Positions 1 through 11,944 are shown, counted from the stretch's first letter. The stretch: DNA of 64,000 nt from Neoscytalidium dimidiatum (GCA_037367355.1 CM074698.1:3224001-3288000), one strand, 5' to 3'. A program made the numbers and translations. The notes: generated from the sequence alone by a model not told the origin.

Positions 1-615
1 GTGTTCACCCCGGCCATCACTACCGATGCCCAGTATCTCGACTTCCTGCGCTACAACTTCCCCAGCGCCTCCGACGACGTCATCGACTACCTCGCAACAA
101 CTCTCTACCCACCACCGCAGTCTCCCCCGACGAATGGGTCCGCCGCCGCCACCCCCTACAGCGACCAGACCGGCCGCGCCGCGCTGACCAAGAGCGAGTC
201 GACCTTCGTCTGCAACGCCCGCAAGGCGCGCCGCGCCGCCTCCAGGGGCATCAGCGGCAACAGCACGGCGGGCGCGTACGCCTATCTCTTCGACGTCTTC
301 CCAGGCCTGCACGGCCAGGACGTGCAGTATACCTTCTACAACCCAGACGTGCCGGACTTCCCCAATCCGCCCGTACTCTCCATGTGGGGCACCAACGAGA
401 CGGTTGCCCTCGCGATGCAGGATTGGTTCGTCAGCTTCACCGCCCACGGCGTCCCCGCGACCAGCGAGCTGGGCCGCCCGCAGCTCTTCCCGCCGTACGG
501 AGAGGAGGCCAGCCTGGTCGCGCTGGGCGCCGAGGCCGCCGAGGGTGTCGACGTGCAGACGGATCCCGCGGCGAACGAGAGGTGTGACTGGTGGCAGCTG
601 GGCTTGGTCTCTTGA
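1..615 (+). CDS. Type-B carboxylesterase/lipase, C-terminal part (5' truncated by window edge)
   Basis: The frame is open from base 1 and ends in TGA at 613-615, giving 204 residues of a protein that begins outside the window. The segment from about residue 90 (AYLFDVFPGLHGQDVQYTFY) matches the C-terminal region of alpha/beta-hydrolase fold carboxylesterases. The His of LHG (about residue 102) sits where the catalytic His of the Ser-Glu-His triad lies. The later MQDWFVSFTAHGVP stretch is the usual final helix. The nucleophile Ser and the signal peptide region are not in view, so substrate and location cannot be judged. Such enzymes hydrolyse esters and are often secreted in fungi. The family call is firm, the specific function unknown. 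Confidence 0.8.
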   Translation: MFTPAITTDAQYLDFLRYNFPSASDDVIDYLATTLYPPPQSPPTNGSAAATPYSDQTGRAALTKSESTFVCNARKARRAASRGISGNSTAGAYAYLFDVFPGLHGQDVQYTFYNPDVPDFPNPPVLSMWGTNETVALAMQDWFVSFTAHGVPATSELGRPQLFPPYGEEASLVALGAEAAEGVDVQTDPAANERCDWWQLGLVS

Positions 616-2007
616 GATGGGCCGCCCTTCCTCCTTTGTATGATATTTCGCTGCATACGTAACTTTGTATATACACTTATAGAATAGCCTGGATTGTATG
701 CGGCAATAACTTATATGTAAGCTTGATTAGCTTTAAGAGATACGTATTAGCAGGGGTACAAGCATGAGCCCTTCAGGAGGCCTTTGCGAACGTCACAGTG
801 TTAACGGACTCGTTCCCTTTTATTTCGGTATACTTCGGTAAGTTCTTCGCCAACGTAATTTCTTCAATGGGTCTCTACGTCTCTAAGTTCTTAGGGTCGC
901 CTCAGTCGGCCTAAACCTGATCGAGGTGGGGCCTGGTCAATCCCATGATGTCCGCTTCTTGCAACGCATTGCGGCCTCATTCGCCCTTTTGAAGATTTGC
1001 ATCTCTCGTCTGCTGAAGAACAAGAAAAAAAAAAAGAAGAAGAAAGGAGTAATGATAGGCGTATTGGTTTACAAACTGTATTTTCGTGTCTTGAACATCT
1101 AATTAAAAGAATTTAGATAAGGCAGAAGGCGAGCAGGTTTAAAGGCGTTAGTTTGCAGTGCGGGCGAACTCAGTGCATAATGATATACCTATATGTGTTA
1201 AGATACGACATGAATATAAAAATTATAGCAGCCATTCTATGTTTTTCATCTAAACGCCTGAATTCTGGCGGAAGAAGTCCTCCAGACTGGTCTGCTTGAC
1301 GTCCAAAAAACGAGCAGAATCCACTTGCTCCGAGTAGTTCCAGGTACGTATTGGGATATAGTATTAGTAGTAGTACCAAAGCTACACTCCTTAGATAGCT
1401 TTGTCACCGGCAGTTCACTTCTGGGGTCCACTCCGGCAACAGAATCTGGATTCTACCGGCTACACGGTTTTCGTACGCGGTGTTCAGTCATGCACCTGTT
1501 CTCGCCCTCTCTGTTGTAACCGGTGTCGTGTTGTAGCAAACCTCGTAAGTACTTGTATTCGTTGTATCTGTTCCGTCTTCTCTGAGAGAGAGCGGAGGAG
1601 CTAAACTACCCAGCGGCGCTAGCGCCGCGCTAAGCGCACCTGCCATAACACTCTCCTTGTACCCACTCAAGGAAAACCCCTCGAAAGGTTTTCTCCCTCT
1701 TTAATGTCCGGATCCTTAGAGGTAGATGCCCGTTCACTATAAATATGTAGACTCAGTTCTACAACTAGGCGATCAATTTCACGCTTGTACGATGAAGCGA
1801 GAGCTCAAGAGACCTTGCCGGAGTGTACCATAGGCTTAAACAGGCATCATGTTGGCATTGATGCTTTTGAATCTGCCTTCACTTTTTACTATAATGCTTA
1901 GTCTCTAAGTTCTACTCTAATCTAACGAGTTGCATTCTCCTTTCCACAATGGAGGTCACAGTTGAAGAAGATGATGATGATGATGAAGAAGAAGCTTGAG
2001 CCCTTGA
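616..2007. other. Intergenic, no gene seen
   Basis: This is AT-richer sequence downstream of the carboxylesterase. It holds a purine run near 1024-1046 and only short open frames. A GAT/GAA-rich run near 1968-1993 is simple sequence. I see no recognisable protein or RNA gene. Confidence 0.5.
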
Positions 2008-2184
2008 CCACATCTCACTACCCAACAGGATGGGTACAACGCATCTCACCAGCACGCACGCTGCGCCGCACATAGCAGCAGGACGCGCTCGAGGATTTCC
2101 TCCGCCAGCAAGCCGAACACCTGCACATATACAGTCCGCAGCCCGAACACATCCATCCACAACTGCAACACATTCACCGCCTCA

Positions 2185-2974
2185 CGGCCACGTCATTCAT
2201 CACACATTCATCCAACCTCTAACTTCCTCGTCGGCGTCCTCTCCACGCTCGCGGTCGGCATCGCTTACACTATCGGCTACCACGTCTACAAGCGCGTCTA
2301 CCAACACCACCAACGCCGAACCCCCTCCCAACGTCCCCAGCGGCGACGCCTCCAAAAGCGCAAGCAGCACGTAAGCGGATGCCGTTGCGGCGGCGCGCAC
2401 GCGAGCCGCAAGTCGACGACGGAGAACCGGTTCGACAACGACCAGGAGGCTGTGAGTGCGCAGCAGCAGCCGCAGAACGAGCGCGAGTCGGGCGTGACAT
2501 TCGTGGTCGCGGACGGATGTCCGCTCCCGCAGCCTCGCCCAAACGGGGGCGGACCGTGCGGGTGTTCTTGCGGAAGCAAGCTCACGTGGAGGCGCGGGAG
2601 ATGGGACGCCGGGGGCCGGCGAGGATGAGGAGGGCGGTGGTGGTCCGGTGCCGGGCGGGGACGCTGGGGCGGCGGTGCGGGCGTGTCTCGCAAGCTTAAC
2701 GGTCGCCTCCTCGCGGAGGAGGGCGGTTCCCGTACTGCAGGAGTCGATGTCTGCGGCTGTTGGAGATGGGGAGGGCGTTGTTTCACTTTGGTTGCGTTCG
2801 AGACAGAGGGAAGGTGCGCGAGCGGAGGATGTGGGCGCGGAAGCAGTTGCGGAGGCATCCTCGTCGTTTACCTTGGTCGGGACGTATTCGTCGCCGGGAA
2901 GTAGGATTTCGAAGACGACATCCGAGAGCGAGAAAGCGCCAGCTCCGCTAAGCCGGGTGCTCACAGTCCCCTAA
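2185..2974 (+). CDS. Unresolved locus, possible single-pass membrane protein
   Basis: I do not recognise this. Plus-strand frame 1 (open 2008-2628) encodes a hydrophobic segment at 2224-2290 (LVGVLSTLAVGIAYTIGYHVY). A very basic stretch and a Gln/Asn-rich hydrophilic tail follow. A second plus-strand frame stays open from about 2489 to the TAA at 2972-2974. Joining them needs an intron or a frameshift that I cannot place; GTAAGC at 2370 is one donor candidate. No convincing start codon precedes the hydrophobic segment. The minus strand carries a competing 254-codon frame (2964-2200) lying exactly antisense to frame 1, so it may be a GC-driven shadow. I favour the plus strand because of the membrane-like segment, but a noncoding locus is possible. 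Confidence 0.25.
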
Positions 2975-3256
2975 AAGTGAACGATTGAGATGGCCCGTGA
3001 GCTGACGAAGCACGGCAGCCTTCTTTTTTTTTTTTTTCCTTTTTGAGTGAAGTGTGAGACGTGGATAGGAATATCGTCTTCTTTCAGAGGAATGTTTTGA
3101 AAATGGTTCTCTCGCGAGCGGCGTCCATAGATATTTTCATCATTCATTTCCCTCTTTTTTTAGTACTTCCAGGTCATTCCCATATACAATTGCCTCGTAA
3201 ACCGCTGACTATCCGACTATTTCGGGTATTCCGTCTACTGACCAAATGACCCAAGA

Positions 3257-4254
3257 CTATTTGTTGTTGAGTTTTCTCCAGATATCTTGGGACGAAATTA
3301 GAGAGCTGATGATACTTGTAATTGCCACCGTGGCTGGAGAGACGGGCGTATAGTTGACGACAGCTCCGGGTGTAAGGAGGTCGCAAGAGGCACCCACAAG
3401 TTGGCGCAGGAGAGCGTTGCGCCGTATTCTAGCCTTTTCGAGCGCTCTTTTTGTATCCTGTAGAGAATCTCTCTTTGGCACAGGAACAGCATCCTTCTTG
3501 GGCTCTTGCTTCGACCCATTGCTCTTTTCCGTGCCTTCGGCGGTAGCGTTGTCGTCTGCAGGGATTTTGGAAGCTCCTACTGCAGTCTGCAACTGAATGA
3601 TCTCATTCCGATTTATGTAGAGGTCGTAGCAAGTAAGAATGATGGAGCACGTTATAGAATAGAACCAGAAGCGCATTGACTCGACGAACAGCATTGGTGC
3701 CCAAGAAGACTTTCGTACTCCCAACGCATCAACCTGGAAGAAAGCACGGAGGAGTCAGCCGAAGCTGAGGTTTATGGTATTTTGAGAGGGAAAGGAAAAG
3801 AGAGGAAAAAAAAAAGGAAAATATGAGGGACATTAGAACGTGACGACAGCCAGAAAGGGAGAGAGAAAAAACAGAGTCCAGAAAGAGGGGGGCCTGTAAG
3901 ACCTACAATTGTAAAAGCCTCGGTGAACAGGAACATGCCCAAATACGACCATTTGGCAATGTTCAACAAAGCGAGCACTCCTTCGCGTTCGCTTTCAACG
4001 AGGGCTTCGTTGTTTCGCAGGGCATCTGCGGCGATTAAAGCACAATCGATCCATTTGAAGATACGGAAATAGCGGCGTCCAAGTGCAAAATGCTTGCGGA
4101 GGGCGCCGCTTATGTCGACAACTTGAGCGGCCTCTTCGGTGCCGACGGCGGCGAAAATGCTAACGCTCAGTTGGGCAATGCCTTGCAAGAGGCGCAGAGT
4201 CTTCTCCAGCGCAGCGGCATCGTTCATGAAGCGGGTGAACTCGACGAGTGACAT
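3257..4254 (-). CDS. PEX11: Peroxin 11 family protein (peroxisome division)
   Basis: Two exons, 4254-3907 and 3733-3257, with a 172-nt GTAGGT...CAG intron, give 274 residues. Pex11 proteins bind and curve the peroxisomal membrane to start its elongation and fission. Support is the N-terminal pattern (FTRFMNDAAALEKTLRLLQ, then RKHFALGRRYFRIFKWID), which matches the amphipathic membrane-remodelling region. A central hydrophobic part follows (FWFYSITCSIILTCYDLY), then a charged linker, and an end, TSIISSLISSQDIWRKL, that corresponds to the conserved Pex11 C-terminus. The ATG at 4254 was chosen because the family begins there; the 29 upstream in-frame codons do not look Pex11-like. It may be the Pex11C-type paralogue of filamentous fungi, which I cannot separate by eye. 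It is divergent from the aminopeptidase gene. Confidence 0.83.
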
Positions 4255-5144
4255 TTTTGGATAAGTTCCGAAGCAGCCGTGGGCAAGGACAGATGAAAGT
4301 GGCTGCCGGTCTCTCTGGTCGCAACGCGATGAGTGTGTCAACGCGACGAGTCGTGGAAGTCGTCAAAGGACCAGGTTGCCAGCAACCGAACGACAAAGCG
4401 CGAGAACAGACCGAGAGAATTGCTGGGAGAGTTGAGAAGACATGGCGACGAAGTGTGCGAGGACAGATCGTCGCGGTGCTTATCACAAGTGGCGTGTGGG
4501 CCGGCAACGGTCGTGTGCAGCCGAATTCAGCGTGAAACTGGCCGCGGCCGGTCCGGCGTGCCATTTGTGCCATTTCTTACGCCATGCCCAGGCCCGCGTC
4601 ACGTGGGTGGCTGCCGTGCAGCGCATTTCGGGCCAGCTGCACGTCAATCTGCGTGCTTTATCGATATCTGGCCGAGATGCGAGATGCTCGTGGAACGGAG
4701 GGGCCCGGGGGAACGCAGCAAAGTAGTTGCCGCGCTGATCTTTGATGAGTGTTGACGGTTTTGCGTGCTGCGGCGGAGCGGAGGCGCGCACGTCGTTGGC
4801 CAATGGCAAAACTCGGGCTCCGGGCGTGCCGCAGCCATCCGTGCCGTTCATCGCACTCGGAGCGATCCAAGGTCATCGTCATGTCTGCGCTGGGTCGCGT
4901 GTTTTGGAGACAGCAGCATACCAAGCTTCCCCATTGGCGTCGCCCTGGCCAAATCGCGGGGTTCCACTCGCCGGCCTCGACCTTGGCGGGGCAACAGCGG
5001 CCCAGGCCAACTCTACATTCCCTCTCTTCTCCCAACTCACGCACCCCTCGTCCTCTGCCCCACCCTCGCCAGTTCCTGCGAGGTCTGCCGCCACTCCCAT
5101 CATTGTCGCGAACCTGCAGCACCGACTCTTGGATCCGAGCAGCC
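4255..5144. promoter_or_regulatory. Shared divergent upstream region, PEX11 (-) and aminopeptidase (+)
   Basis: This 890-bp region lies between two start codons that point away from each other, so it must hold both promoters. A CCAAT pentamer is visible at 4800-4804, and pyrimidine-rich sequence at 5015-5080 precedes the aminopeptidase ATG. Open frames here on both strands show no family similarity. Confidence 0.5.
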
Positions 5145-8100
5145 ATGACTTCCGACAGGGACATCCTGCCTGACACGTGAGACAGGCCCCACCATCCGTC
5201 CAATCCTGTGCATTGCCCTGACTTCCCTGCAGTGTCAAGCCCACCAATTATGCCATCTCCCTCTACGACTTGGAGTTTGGCGGAGCGTTTGGCTATCAGG
5301 GCACCGTCACCATCTCCTCCGAGATCACCAAACCCACCAAGGAAATCGTGCTCAACACTCACCAACTGAAGATCCACGAAGCCTCCGTCGTGACTGAGCA
5401 CACCAAGACCCAGCAGTCCATCAAGACTACCAATGTCTCCTACGATGAGACCAATCAACGTGCTACTCTTGTCTTCGACCAGGAGCTCCCTGCCTCCTCT
5501 AAGGCCGAGGTCACCATCAAGTTCCAAGGCACCATCAATAACGCAAGTGTTATTACAAATATGTGCTCAATCACGACAACTAATCGTCGACTAGTTGATG
5601 GCGGGTTTCTACCGCTCCAAATACAAGCCTGCTGTTCCGCCAGCAGCATCCGTCGCCAAGGATGACGAGTACCACTACATGTTCAGCACTCAGTTTGAAT
5701 CCTGCGATGCTCGCAGGGCCTTCCCCTGCTTTGACGAGCCCAACCTCAAGGCCACCTTCGACTTTGAAATCGAGATCCCTGATGACCAGGTCGCCCTCAG
5801 CAACATGCCGGAGAAGGATACCAAGAAGGCCTCCAAGCCGGGTTTCAAGGTCGTCTCCTTCGAGAAGACCCCTGTCATGAGCACCTACCTTCTCGCCTGG
5901 GCTGTCGGTGACTTTGAATACGTCGAGGATTTCACCCGCAGAAAGTACAACGGCAAGAGCCTACCCGTTCGCGTCTACACCACTAGGGGCCTCAAAGACC
6001 AGGGCCGCTTCGCTCTTGAGCATGCCCACAAGACTGTGGACTATTTCTCCGAGGTTTGTGTGATGGATTTGGTCGAGTCTTCGATGATGTTAACGAATGG
6101 AATAGATCTTCCGCATCGAATATCCCCTGCCTAAGGTCGATTTAATTGCCGTGCATGAATTTGTAAAGCTCCTTTTCTTACTTCTCTCGGGCTCATGACG
6201 ATAATGCTTGGCTAATACCTATTTAGCCAATCATAAGTCACCCCGTTTATCCCCTCCACTTGTGAGAGTGGCCCCGCTAATATTTCGTTCTAGTCACACG
6301 GTGCCATGGAAAACTGGGGTCTCATCACCTATAGGTTTGACGTTCCGCCATGACAGTGTAGATAATGCAGCTGACCAGGCTGAAGGACAACTGCCGTACT
6401 GTTCGACCCAGAGAAATCCGATCAGAAGTACAAGAACAGAGTGGCTTACGTTGTCGCTCACGAGCTTGCCCACCAGTGGTTCGGCAACTTGGTCACGATG
6501 GACTGGTGGAGCGAGGTGTGTCTGCCCGTGCCGGCGCTAATTCCTTTCGGTACTAATCATATCGCAGCTGTGGCTCAATGAGGGCTTCGCTACATGGGTC
6601 GGGTGGTTGGCTGTGCACCATCTTCACCCAGGTATGGCATCTCTAATGTACCGTTTGCCAGGTTGCTAACTTCTGGCAGAATGGAACGTCTGGGGACAGT
6701 TCTGCGTACGTCAACGTCGAGGTACTGTTCCAGTTCAACCACAAGCTGACCAGTTTATGCCTAACACAGAGCGAATCGTTGCAATCAGCCTTCGCCCTCG
6801 ACTCTCTCCGCAACTCTCACCCCATTGAGGTGCCCGTAAGGAATGCCCTGGAAGTGGATCAGATTTTCGACCACATCAGCTACTTGAAGGGTAGTTCGGT
6901 CATTCGCATGCTTAGCGCCCATCTCGGCGTTGAGGCGTTCCTTCTTGGTGTTTCTCAGTATCTGAACGCGCACAAGTACGGCAATGCCACTACGAACGAT
7001 CTGTGGTCTGCATTGAGCAAGGCTTCCGGCCAGGACGTCAACACGTTCATGGATCCCTGGATTCGTAAGATCGGTTTCCCCGTCGTCACTGTCGCAGAGG
7101 AGCCCGGGCAAGTTAGTGTGCAGCAGCGTCGTTTCCTCCTCACTGGTGATGTGAAGACCGAAGAAGACCAAACCACCTGGTGGATTCCGCTCGGACTTAA
7201 GACGGCATCGAAGACGACAAGCAGCACTGCGGGAGCTCTTACCACGAAGGAGGATACCATTCGTGGAGTCGACGAGAGCTTTTATAAGTTGAACGCGGAC
7301 CAGACGGGATTCTACAGGACGAACTACCCGCCCGAGCGCCTGCTGAAGCTTGGCGAGGACAAGGATAAACTCAGCATTGAGGATAAGATCGGCCTCGTCG
7401 GAGATGCTGCCGCCTTGGCCCAATCTGGCGATGCCACCACGGCCGGATTCCTGGCTCTGATCGAGGGCTTCCAAAGCGAGTCTGAGTACATGTACGTGAA
7501 AGGCCCACTTCGTCATGCTGACACATGCTGACGTTTTTCTAGTGTATGGCAACAGATTCTCCTCACGTTGGGCAACATTCGGTCCATTTTCTCTGAGAAT
7601 GAGGAGATATCGAAGGGTCTTCGCCTGCTTACACGCAAGCTGGTCACCCCGGCGACCGACAAGGTGGGATGGGAGTTCGCCGAGAACGAGGACTTTTTGA
7701 AGGGCCAGCTTCGGTCTCTCCTGATCTCAGCTGCAGGTCTCGCCGGACACGAAGGGTGAGGATTCCCCACTCGAATTTCGCTTCGTGCTATTGGATAGCG
7801 CTAACAATGACTTGCAGTGTGGTCAAAGAGGCGCAGCGTCGCTTCGCCGCGTACCAGAGCGGTGACAAAAAGGCCATCCACCCGTCGCTGCGCGGACCCA
7901 TCTTCAAGATTGTAGTGACAGAGGGGGGTGAGCAGGGCTTCGAGGCGATCAAGCAGGAGTTCCTCAACAACACATCGATCGACGGCCGAGAGATTTGCTT
8001 GCAGGCGCTTGGACGCGTGCAGACGGCGGAGCTGGCGCGGGCTTACCTCGACTTCCTCTTTTCGCCGGCTGTGCCCGTTCAAGACATGCACAGTGGGGCG

Positions 8101-8412
8101 GCAGCGCTTGCGGCCAACTCGAAGACGCGGCACACGCTGTGGGCCTACATCAAGGAGCACTGGGACAGCAAGGTGTACCCGGAGCTCAGCGGGAACATGG
8201 TCGTGCTCGACCGATTCATCAAGCTGTCGCTGTCCAAGTTCGCGAGTTACGAGGTCGCGGAGGACGTGAAGAAGTTCTTTGCCGACAAAGACTGCAAGGG
8301 CTTCGACAGGGCGCTGGCGCAATCAGACGATATCATGACGGGTGGCGCCAAGTACCGTGAGAGGGACAGCGCGGTCGTCAAGGAGTGGCTCTCGGCGCAC
8401 GGCTACATCTAG
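5145..8412 (+). CDS. M1-family zinc aminopeptidase (Ape2/Aap1 type)
   Basis: Eleven exons: 5145-5176, 5233-5542, 5595-6053, 6106-6162, 6294-6334, 6386-6515, 6568-6631, 6680-6705, 6770-7491, 7543-7755, 7818-8412. They give 882 residues, the usual length for yeast Ape2/Aap1 and puromycin-sensitive aminopeptidase. The enzyme removes N-terminal residues from peptides. The GAMEN substrate-binding motif is at residues 289-293. The zinc site HELAH is at 325-329, with the third ligand Glu348 in WLNEGFA, the exact HEXXH-X18-E spacing. The N-terminal beta domain and the C-terminal helical ERAP1-like domain are both complete. No signal peptide is visible, so it is probably cytosolic. Intron 2 (5543-5594) begins with GC rather than GT. 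The other introns are GT-AG, 48-131 nt. The ATG at 5145 gives MTSDRDILPDTVKPTNY, as expected for the family. Confidence 0.95.
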
Positions 8413-9506
8413 GACGACATTTAGTCCTGTCCTTTCGACGGTAGAACGATTGTGGTGGACGTGGAGAGACTTTAGTGGAGCACGATAACAGATTCGTAGT
8501 GTAGCAAAGGAAAAAAAAAATGCCATTAGTGGATAGCATCATGCACTCGTGCCAGCTTGCACTACCGTGGGGCGATGCCGTGAGGTTTTCGCCAGGGAAA
8601 GGGAATGGGGGGAAATGGTAGGCCGGCATCATCAGCTGCTCTGGGGGGCAAGTGTGGCGGCCGGTTCGAGCACTGAATTTCGGCGGGGCAGGGTCCTGCT
8701 GGTGTGAGTTGATCGGCAATCGGAGTTTCCTGCACGCGCGGATTTGGGTGCGTGTAACTGATGATGGGGCTGCAGAAGTCGTACGACGTGCGGGCGGCAG
8801 CCGGGCTCTTGGGGGCGGGCGTGAGAGCAGACAGGGTAGCAGGTTGGGCGGGAGGCAGCCGAAAGCGGAGAGCGAGGGTGGCGCTGGGGGCCGAAGGGAG
8901 AGATGGACGAGCATTTGCGAATAGGGCCGCGGGCATTGGGCGGGCGTGGCAAGCGGAGCGGGCGCCCCCGCAACACACGTGAGGAGGGGGACGGCGGCGG
9001 CGATGCAGGTGTTAGGTGGTAGGTGGGCTGTTTGTGCGGGCGCAGGCTCGCTTGTTCGCTCAGGGCTGGCGGCGGACTGGACCCGGCGAGCGGGCAGCAG
9101 GGCAGCAGGGCAGCAGGCAGGCGGGCGGGCGCACGGGCCCGGTGACCTGATCGCCGTCGACTGATCTTTTGGAAAGTCCGCCAGAGCTCGACCGACGAAA
9201 CAACCACCAGCACCTCTACCACGGACAAATAAATTGGTGACAGCGCCGCCCTCCCACCGACCCTCCCTCAGTCTTACCCCCTCCCAAACCGCCCCACCCG
9301 TCCCATGACTCTGCCCTAGTCTCTTTGCATTCTTTTTTGCTGCTTCTCTGTATCTCTGCTTCTTAATCCGTGCCCGTCTCCGTACGCGGCGTAGCTCTTG
9401 CTCCGCAGGACCAAAGCCCCCCACACCCACCCCTCCAGCCCTGCCCTGCCCTGCCCTGCCCTGTCCTCTATTTCTCCGCGTGCGCCAAGCCCAATACGCT
9501 GTCACC
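8413..9506. other. Intergenic region upstream of coproporphyrinogen oxidase gene
   Basis: GC-rich sequence with strong strand asymmetry, including a GGGCAGCA-type short repeat at about 9092-9122 and five tandem CCCTG units at about 9438-9464. It presumably holds the HEM13 promoter and 5' leader. A long open frame on the minus strand shows only low-complexity Pro/Arg/Ala sequence and is not called. Confidence 0.4.
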
Positions 9507-11060
9507 ATGTCCGTGGTACGTAGTGTCTCCTCCTCTCTCTCTTCCTCTTCCTCTTCCTCTTCCTCTGCCGCCGCCGCCGCCGCCGCCGCCTCTTTCTTCC
9601 GCGCATACCGCCCGCCGCTCTACTTCCAGCGCTCCTACGTCCCGAGCCTGCGCCCCAGCTTCTTCACCCCTACCTCTCGCATACGCCACCGCGTCCGTGC
9701 CCTCCCGGCCACCCAGCGTCACGTCTCCAATGGCGGGGGCGCACCCAAGCCTTCGGGTCCCAGCGATCCGCGCGGGCGTCCGCAGGGGCCGGGCGTGTGG
9801 GCGCCGAAGACGAGGATAGCCATTGGCCTGGTGTTCGTGGGAGGTTTGATATATTCGATGGTACGGGTGCCGTGACTGGTGATGGAGGGGGATATCGCTG
9901 TTCAATGCTGTCAATCTCCGCGGGCCCCTCCCGATTACGTGGACTTTTCCTGCTCGCGCGGCCTGTCAATTGCTTGCTGCCATTGTCGTCTCGTTGGTTA
10001 TTTGGACGTTGGCTGACGTGTCACCGTCCGTTTGTAGGCAACCGGAGACGTCCAGCACCTCGACGGCCTCTCCCTCGCGGAGCAGGACAAGCTGACGAAG
10101 CGCGAGTCCGGCGTCACCCCGTCGTCGCCGATGCGCCTGCGCATGGAGAAGTTCATCCACGAGCAGCAGAAGGAGATCGTGCAGGCGCTCGAGGAGGTCG
10201 ACGGCAAGTTCTTCCAGGTGGACACGTGGGAGCGCCCGCACGGCGGCGGAGGCATCACCTGCGTGCTGCAGGAGGGCAACGTCTTCGAGAAGGCGGGCGT
10301 CAACACGTCGGTCGTGTACGGCACGCTGCCGCGCGCCGCCATCGCCAAGATGCGCGTCAACCACAAGGCCCTGGACCCGGACGTCGAGTCGCTCGAGTTC
10401 TTCGCGGCGGGCCTGTCGCTGGTGCTGCACCCGTGGAACCCGATGGCGCCGACGGTGCACCTCAACTACCGCTACTTCGAGACGTGCGACCCGCGCGACA
10501 ACAACACCCACGCCTGGTGGTTCGGCGGCGGCTGCGACCTGACGCCCTCGTACCTGTTCGACGAGGACGCCATCCACTTCCACAAGACCATCAAGGACGT
10601 GTGCGACCGCCACGACCGCGCCTACTACCCGCGCTTCAAGAAGTGGTGCGACGACTACTTCAACAACAAGCACCGCGGCGAGTCGCGCGGCGTCGGCGGC
10701 ATCTTCTTCGACGACCTCGACGAGACCGAGAAGGACCAGGAGCAGCTGTTCTCCTTCATCCAGGACTGCCTGCGCGCCTTCATCCCCCAGTACCGCCCCA
10801 TCATCGAGCGCCGCAAGGACATGCCCTACACCGACGACGAGAAGCAGTGGCAGCAGATCCGCCGCGGCCGCTACGTCGAGTTCAACCTCGTCCACGACCG
10901 CGGCACCAGCTTCGGCCTCAACACCCCCGGCTCGCGCGTCGAGAGCATCCTCATGAGCCTGCCCCTCACCGCCAGGTGGCAGTACATGCATGAGCCGGAG
11001 AAGGGCAGCCGCGAGGAGAGGCTGCTGAGCGTGCTCAAGAAGCCGCAGGAGTGGGTGTAG
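9507..11060 (+). CDS. HEM13: Coproporphyrinogen III oxidase (oxygen-dependent), probably mitochondrial
   Basis: Two exons (9507-9860, 10038-11060; 177-nt intron) give 458 residues. The enzyme oxidatively decarboxylates coproporphyrinogen III to protoporphyrinogen IX in heme synthesis. The catalytic domain starts near residue 140 and carries the family signatures, including [32 protein letters not shown] and [17 protein letters not shown]. Exon 1 encodes an N-terminal extension absent from the cytosolic yeast enzyme. It has an Arg/Ser-rich start with poly-Ser and poly-Ala runs (residues 8-28), then a hydrophobic segment (about 104-118, [15 protein letters not shown]) just before the splice. 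This looks like a mitochondrial presequence plus a sorting or anchor segment, as expected for an intermembrane-space enzyme; that location is inference. The ATG at 9507 follows CACC. Confidence 0.95.
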
Positions 11061-11944
11061 AGATGAGATGTATGTACAATGCACTCGGATTGGGCGGTGG
11101 ACATGAGGGGTTTTTTTTTCTTTTTTTTTTTTTTTGAGGGAGTGACAGACAAATAGAAGATATCCGATAAGGGGGGAAGGGAGAGAAGGCTTGTACGAGA
11201 TTGGTGGGTTTGCATCGTTTTTTTTTTTCCCTTCCCTTTCTGGATTTACTGACAAAATTTGGAACCGTGTAAATAAAAATCTCATGGCATAGGTAGTTAG
11301 CTTCAGCTGTTCAGGCGCTTTCAAATGAGGCGAGGGTTTGCTTTTCTTTGGATGGTTGATATTTCGAAGCTCAATTCTGTACTTCAAGGGGAAGAGACTC
11401 CCGCTCTCCGAAGGGGAAAAAAAACTTTAAGAAATAAAGAAATTAACCAAATGTTGCAGTTTGTTCATTGTATCCTTCAGGCATGAGATGCTTTCCTGAC
11501 GCTGCAAAAGTAAGGGTTTCTAGATATGAGACGGTGGTAAATGCATGTTTTGTCCTGGATCTTCATTTTCTTTTTTCCTGTTCTAGTCTAAGTATGAGCT
11601 CTTCTACGGGCTTTATGGTGAGCTCTAGCTACAGCACGGATTGAGACTCAAGATCAGTCAATAGTCTACAGCAGGAATGCTGGAACGAGAGCAACGAAGG
11701 TTCAGAACAACAAACAGAAAGGCAAAAAAAAATCTACGCAGTGAAAGGGAGGGATTTGAAAAAAAAAAAAAATACGAACAAACAAGGCTAGCAGTAGTTG
11801 ATACCTCAGCCTTAAGGTACACTCAGGACCGCAGCGTGTGCGCCTCGAGCGATGACCATGCTGAAGTGTTGAACCATGCACATACTACCTACTCACCATC
11901 CGTCCATCTTCTCTTCCTACTCAATCTCCGTCCCGCCTGCCAAC
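11061..11944. other. Convergent intergenic region
   Basis: This separates the 3' ends of HEM13 (+) and the antiporter gene (-). It contains several long T runs (11109-11137, 11218-11230) and A runs (11418-11425, 11758-11772). Those fit 3' untranslated and polyadenylation regions of the two converging genes. No gene seen. Confidence 0.5.

Noticed and set aside
6163..6293. Possible extra small exon inside the 131-nt aminopeptidase intron 4
   Set aside because: Joining 6162 directly to 6294 gives VHEFSHGAMENWG with nothing missing relative to the family.
8378..9508. 376-codon minus-strand open frame
   Set aside because: It runs from the aminopeptidase 3' end through the GC-rich HEM13 upstream region and is Pro/Ala/Arg low-complexity with no domain.
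9966..11387. 473-codon minus-strand open frame
   Set aside because: It lies antisense to the coproporphyrinogen oxidase catalytic exon. Its Val/Leu/Ala/Arg-rich composition is what the reverse of a GC-rich coding frame gives.
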